From assembly GCF_052119585.1 (NCBI RefSeq), contig NZ_JBGQOJ010000014.1, forward strand, positions 33,356-97,355: a stretch of DNA of 64,000 bases. Direction: 5' to 3'. This DNA is from JBGQOJ01 sp052119585 (lineage in GTDB: Bacteria > Pseudomonadota > Alphaproteobacteria > Rhodobacterales > Rhodobacteraceae). The notes below the pieces were generated by a model. The model saw only the letters and a list, made by a program, of their open reading frames with translations, had not been told where the DNA came from and did not search any database. Positions 60,387 to 64,000 of this stretch are shown here, piece after piece (positions within the stretch are counted from its first letter, which is position 1; each line of letters begins with the position of its first letter). The position numbers and the translations under genes are program-made.

Positions 60387-61178
60387 ATGACCGACACCCC
60401 ACACATCGTAGACAGCCACTGCCATCTGGATTTCCCCGACTTTGCGGATGAACTGCCGGACGTGGTGCAACGCGCCCTGGACGCGGGCGTGTCCCGCATG
60501 GTGACGATCTGCACCCGCCTGAAGAACGAGCCGCAGGTCCGCGCCATCGCGGAAACCTACGCGCCGGTGTTCTACGCCGCAGGCACCCACCCGATGAGCG
60601 CCGCCGAGGAACCGATGGCGACAGTTGATCAGTTGATCGCCCTGTCACAGCACCCGAAATTTGTCGGCATCGGCGAGACGGGGCTGGACTATCACTATAC
60701 CGCCGAAAGCGCGCAGATCCAAAAGGACAGCCTGCGGGTTCACATCACGGCCGCCCGCGAAACCGGCCTGCCGCTGATTGTCCATGCCCGCGCCGCAGAT
60801 GACGACATGGCCCGCATCCTGTCCGAGGAACATCGCAAGGGCGCCTTTTCCTGCGTCATGCACTGCTTTTCCTCCAGTGCGGAACTGGGGCGCGCGGCGC
60901 TTGATCTGGGGTTCTATCTGTCGATGTCGGGCATCACCACCTTCCCGAAATCGGGCGATCTGCGCGACATTTTCGCCAGTGCGCCAGTTGACCGCATTCT
61001 GGTGGAAACCGACGCGCCCTATCTGGCGCCCCTGCCCCATCGCGGCAAACGGAACGAGCCGGCCTTTTCCGCCCACACCGCCCGCCGCGCCGCCGAAACC
61101 TTCGGCATGGACTACGCCGACTTCGCGGCGCAAACGACCGCCAATTTCGACCGGCTGTTCCGCAAGGCCGCCCTGTGA
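60387..61178 (+). CDS. TatD-family metal-dependent DNase
   Basis: A 263-residue hydrolase. Metal motifs: DSHCHLDFPDF near the N-terminus, GETGLDYHY (about residue 93), histidines in LIVHARAADDD and MHCFSSS, and ETDAPYLAPLPHRGKRNEPAF. It is 9 bp after holB and overlaps the next gene. TatD-type enzymes act as 3' to 5' DNases. Confidence 0.95.
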   Translation: MTDTPHIVDSHCHLDFPDFADELPDVVQRALDAGVSRMVTICTRLKNEPQVRAIAETYAPVFYAAGTHPMSAAEEPMATVDQLIALSQHPKFVGIGETGLDYHYTAESAQIQKDSLRVHITAARETGLPLIVHARAADDDMARILSEEHRKGAFSCVMHCFSSSAELGRAALDLGFYLSMSGITTFPKSGDLRDIFASAPVDRILVETDAPYLAPLPHRGKRNEPAFSAHTARRAAETFGMDYADFAAQTTANFDRLFRKAAL

Positions 61179-61975
61179 TGGCACGCCTGAGCTTCACCAT
61201 TCTGGGCTGCGGGTCTTCAGGTGGGGTGCCGCGGCTTGGCGGGCATTGGGGCGATTGCGACCCCGCCAACCCAAAGAACACGCGCCGCCGCTGTTCGCTG
61301 CTGGTGACCCGCGAAAACGAAGACGGCGCCACCCGCGTCCTGATCGACACCGGCCCCGATATGCGTGCACAGCTGCTGGACGCGGGCGTCGGCACACTGG
61401 ACGCGGTCGTCTATACCCATTCCCACGCGGACCATGTGCACGGGCTGGACGACCTGCGGCAGGTCGTTTTCAACATGAAGACGCGGCTGGATGTCTGGGC
61501 CGATGGCGCCACACAGAATGACCTGTTCTCGCGTTTTGGCTATGCCTTCGTGCAACCCGACGGATCGCCCTATCCGCCGATCCTGCACATGCAAACGATC
61601 AAGGGCGACATCGCGGTGACGGGTGCCGGGGGCACGATCACACTGACCCCGTTCAAGGTCGAGCACGGCTCTATCGACGCGCTTGGGTTTCGCGTCGCGG
61701 GCGTGGCCTACCTGCCCGATGTGTCACGGATCTACGACGACGCACTTCCCCTGCTTGAAGGGCTGGATTGCTGGATCATCGACGCCCTGCGCCGCGCACC
61801 GCACCCAACGCATTTCAATCTGGCGCAATCGCTGGACTGGATCGCCCGCATGGCCCCGAAACAGGCGGTCCTGACCAATATGCACAACGATCTGGACTAT
61901 GCCACGGTTGACGCGGAAACCCCCGATCACATCACGCCCGCCTACGACGGCATGACCCTTAAATTCGAGGTCTGA
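61178..61975 (+). CDS. MBL-fold hydrolase (PhnP-like)
   Basis: A 265-residue metallo-beta-lactamase fold protein. Motif THSHADHVHGLDDLRQ (about residue 77) supplies the zinc ligands; the PhnP-like opening LGCGSSGGVPRLGGHWGDCDPANPKNTRRRCSLLV contains the cysteines seen in that subgroup. PhnP is a cyclic phosphodiesterase; here the neighbours do not include phn genes, so the substrate is unknown. The start overlaps the tatD stop (TGATG). Confidence 0.92.
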   Translation: MARLSFTILGCGSSGGVPRLGGHWGDCDPANPKNTRRRCSLLVTRENEDGATRVLIDTGPDMRAQLLDAGVGTLDAVVYTHSHADHVHGLDDLRQVVFNMKTRLDVWADGATQNDLFSRFGYAFVQPDGSPYPPILHMQTIKGDIAVTGAGGTITLTPFKVEHGSIDALGFRVAGVAYLPDVSRIYDDALPLLEGLDCWIIDALRRAPHPTHFNLAQSLDWIARMAPKQAVLTNMHNDLDYATVDAETPDHITPAYDGMTLKFEV

Positions 61976-61979
61976 CCCC

Positions 61980-62909
61980 TTGAACGCCCTGATCGAAGTC
62001 ATCCTGCCCGTTTTCCTTGTGATCGGGTTCGGGTATGTCGCCGTTTGGCGCAACCTGTTCAGCGACAGCGGCGTCGATGGATTGATGAAGTTCACCCAGA
62101 ATTTCGCCATCCCCTGCCTGCTTTTCCGCGCCATATCGATGCTTGACCTTGGGCAGAACTTTGACATCGCGATGCTGTTCAGCTTCTATAGCGGGGCCAC
62201 GGCCGGCTTTCTGGCAGGATTGCTGGGGGGCCGCTATATCTTCGGGCGCGATTGGGAAGACAGCGTCGTTATCGGCTTTTGCTGCCTGTTCTCGAACTCG
62301 CTGCTTTTGGGGCTGCCGATCACGGAACGCGCCTATGGAACCGAAGCCCTGGAGGCGAACTATGCCATTGTCGCGATCCATTCGCCGTTTTGCTATATGC
62401 TGGGGATCGCCGCGATGGAAATCGCCCGTGCGCAGGGGGGCGGTGTGCTGGCAACCGGCGGGCGGATCATCCGGTCCGTGTTCAAGAACGCCCTGGTGAT
62501 CGGCATCACGCTGGGGCTGATTGTGAACATCAGCGGCGTGGCCCTGCCCGGCACCCTGACCGACGCAATCGGCCTGATGGTGCGCGCAGCGCTTCCGGCG
62601 GCCCTGTTCGGTCTGGGTGGGGTTCTGTACCGCTATCGCCCCGAAGGCGACATGCGCACGATCCTTTTCGTCTGCTGCGTCTCGTTGATCCTGCACCCGT
62701 CGATCGTCTGGCTGATGGGCAGCGCGTTCCACCTGCCACAGAATGCCTTCCGGTCGGCAGTGCTGACATCGTCCATGGCACCGGGCGTCAACGCCTATGT
62801 TTTCGCCAATATGTACGGACGGGCCAAGCGGGTGGCGGCAAGCGCCGTTTTGATGTCAACGGCAGGGTCGGTGATAACAGTCTGGCTGTGGCTTATGGTT
62901 CTGGGATAG
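61980..62909 (+). CDS. AEC-family transporter
   Basis: A 309-residue membrane protein with about ten hydrophobic helices, in the auxin efflux carrier family (malonate or other carboxylate transport). Motifs: VILPVFLVIGFGYVAVWRNLF, KFTQNFAIPCLLFRAI and SSMAPGVNAYVFANMYGRAKRVAASAVLMSTAGSV. The start appears to be TTG at 61980, with GAGG upstream. Last gene of the tmk-holB-tatD-MBL run; a terminator follows. Confidence 0.88.
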   Translation: MNALIEVILPVFLVIGFGYVAVWRNLFSDSGVDGLMKFTQNFAIPCLLFRAISMLDLGQNFDIAMLFSFYSGATAGFLAGLLGGRYIFGRDWEDSVVIGFCCLFSNSLLLGLPITERAYGTEALEANYAIVAIHSPFCYMLGIAAMEIARAQGGGVLATGGRIIRSVFKNALVIGITLGLIVNISGVALPGTLTDAIGLMVRAALPAALFGLGGVLYRYRPEGDMRTILFVCCVSLILHPSIVWLMGSAFHLPQNAFRSAVLTSSMAPGVNAYVFANMYGRAKRVAASAVLMSTAGSVITVWLWLMVLG

Positions 62910-62914
62910 AAAAC

Positions 62915-62940
62915 GGGCGCCACGGTGATGCCGCGCGCCC
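62915..62940 (+). terminator. Terminator after AEC transporter
   Basis: GGGCGC / GCGCCC stem (62915-62920, 62935-62940) with a 14-nt loop, followed by TTTGT. Confidence 0.5.
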
Positions 62941-63032
62941 TTTGTCGGCATGTGCCGTCAGTATCCTTTATCCGGCGAAGGCTTGCCCTTGGCGGGGTCA
63001 GTCCGGCGAAGGCCGTGGGCATGTAGGGTTTC

Positions 63033-63344
63033 TCAGATACGTTTTGCCGCTGCTTTGGGTTTGCGCGATCTCGCACTGAAGTGGGTGCCGACATCTTCGA
63101 GCTCATCAAGCAGGCTGGGCTTGCTGGCTGGCAGCGGGCCATCGTAAAAACCGTCAGGATCTGGCACGCCCCAGCCGACGCCGCCGGCTCTGAACTCATA
63201 GAGGTGACTGTCGGTCCATCCCATGGCGGCCTGGATCACATCGTGCAGGCGGTTCAACTTGATCCTTAGTGGCACATCGAAGCGTCGAAGCACCTGAGGC
63301 TCGATATCGGACAATGTGACCTTGAGGCGTGCCACGAGCGTCAT
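63033..63344 (-). pseudogene. pRiA4b ORF-3-like protein, internally deleted
   Basis: A 103-residue frame whose first 85 residues match the plasmid pRiA4b ORF-3 family: ARLKVTLSDIEPQVLRRFDVPLRIKLNRLHDVIQAAMGWTDSHLYEFRAGGVGWGVPDPD. It then changes to a basic tail (SARSRKPKAAAKRI) instead of the second half of the domain, so the gene seems to have lost its core. The family is often next to IS66-type transposases, as here. Role unknown. Confidence 0.75.
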
Positions 63345-63653
63345 GCGGCGATCCTTTCCATTTCTGTGGTGGCTTTCCAATTCCAGGGCGGCAATTCCTG
63401 AACGCGGGAGACCGGCATGTCCGGTAGCCACGCCAAGACATCGGCCAGTTCGAAGTACTTGCGCCGTGCGTGGCTCCAACAGAGCGCGGCGCGCAGGCCC
63501 CGGGCTGCGGTCGGCCAGATATAGGTCACTATAGCCGCAATAGGCATCCGCCTGCAAAACACCCTGCAACCCAGCGAGATGCTTGTTCGGCTGGATCATC
63601 TGACGGTCACGGGAGAACTTGAACAAGGCGGCAGGTGGTGCGGATTTCGGCAA
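63345..63653 (-). pseudogene. tnpC: IS66 transposase TnpC fragment
   Basis: Pieces of TnpC in shifting frames: APPAALFKFSRDRQMIQPNKHLAGLQGVLQADAYCGYSDLY (63520-63653) and AALCWSHARRKYFELADV (about 63430-63510). These belong to the DDE region (second Asp in LQADAY and the CWSHARR block). It is cut at 63653, next to the IS21 end. Confidence 0.8.
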
Positions 63654-63656
63654 AAC

Positions 63657-63708
63657 CGGACAGCGATTTCACTAAGTCGCGGACAGCCGTTTCATTAAGT
63701 CCCGGACA
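63657..63708. repeat. IS21-type multiple terminal repeats
   Basis: CGGACAGCGATTTCACTAAG (63657) and CGGACAGCCGTTTCATTAAG (63680) are 23-bp direct repeats, followed by a third CGGACA at 63703. Repeated terminal boxes like these are typical of IS21-family ends. Confidence 0.8.
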
Positions 63709-63741
63709 ATTGGTTGGCGGCTGGTCATTGCGTTGCTGTCA

Positions 63742-64000
63742 TTAGTCTGTGGTGATGGTTTCGGAGTTTTCGGCTTGGGTCAATCCTTGCGCTTGGCTTT
63801 TTCTGCGCATGCTGTCGCCTTTGAGCTCGACGCGATGGGCATTGTGTATGATGCGGTCGAGGATCGCGTCGGCGATGGTAGGTTCGCCGATCATCTGGTG
63901 CCAGCCTGAGACAGGCAGCTGCACTGTGATGATGGTTGATCGGCGTTGATATCGTTCCTCGAACAGTTCCAGCAGATCAAGGCGCTGCTGATCCGTCAAG
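63742..64000 (-). CDS. istB: IS21-family helper ATPase IstB, C-terminus (partial)
   Basis: The frame enters from the window edge and ends at 63742. It shows LTDQQRLDLLELFEERYQRRSTIITVQLPVSGWHQMIGEPTIADAILDRIIHNAHRVELKGDSMRR, the C-terminal half of the IstB AAA+ ATPase. The P-loop part and istA lie beyond the window. The element end is at about 63657. Confidence 0.92.
   Translation of the reverse strand, partial: LTDQQRLDLLELFEERYQRRSTIITVQLPVSGWHQMIGEPTIADAILDRIIHNAHRVELKGDSMRRKSQAQGLTQAENSETITTD

Overview
The window looks like a chromosomal segment of a marine alphaproteobacterium of the Roseobacter group (Rhodobacterales). The evidence is high GC with strong G/C at third codon positions, a ScfR-type short-chain acyl regulator beside acetyl-CoA synthetase, a LuxR/LuxI pair, the accB-accC-aat-DUF2155-mlaD-NDUFA12 order, and tungstate and molybdate transporters. 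The genus cannot be fixed from the sequence alone.

Layout. 1-10.9 kb: an acetate/short-chain acyl block. It holds a two-component system with a Na+/solute-symporter-type sensor (cut by the window edge), a ScfR-like regulator, and, divergently, a complete branched-chain-amino-acid-type ABC importer followed by acs. 11-22.3 kb: a pyrimidine catabolism block on the minus strand. It holds an NMT1-type ABC importer, dihydropyrimidinase, an N-carbamoyl-beta-amino-acid amidohydrolase, preA, an unexplained methyltransferase and preT. A RutR-like TetR regulator and a near-consensus RutR operator lie inside it. 22.6-28.6 kb: housekeeping genes (accBC, aat, mlaD, NDUFA12, clpX, clpP). 29-33 kb: a pqiABC-type MCE lipid transport operon with PqiA split into two proteins. 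33-36.6 kb: an aspartoacylase-like gene with rimK, then ornithine/lysine decarboxylase behind a long leader. 36.7-39 kb: tupBCA tungstate importer with a palindrome over its start codon. 39-42.3 kb: sugar transferase, a small XRE protein, luxR, luxI and a 72-residue follower gene. 42.5-48.2 kb: luciferase-like oxidoreductase, rhodanese, asparaginase, then modE and modABC with a clear ModE-type operator.

48.5-56.3 kb is a graveyard of mobile elements around a tRNA-Ser(UGA) gene. It contains a truncated integrase, an intact IS110 gene between two inverted 345-bp IS3 fragments, an IS66 element nested in the end of an IS3 element, and fragments of another IS110. Two transposase genes are each broken by a short palindrome of one shared family. 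56.5-62.9 kb returns to conserved genes (SPOR lipoprotein, D-Ala-D-Ala carboxypeptidase, tmk, holB, tatD, MBL hydrolase, AEC transporter). The last kilobase is again mobile: pRiA4b-like and IS66 fragments and the end of an IS21 element.

No CRISPR array, rRNA operon or clear defence system was found. The most unusual signals are the short palindromic elements inside transposase genes, the palindromes over the tupB start and the luxI ribosome binding site, the ScfR-linked importer, and the methyltransferase inside the pre cluster.
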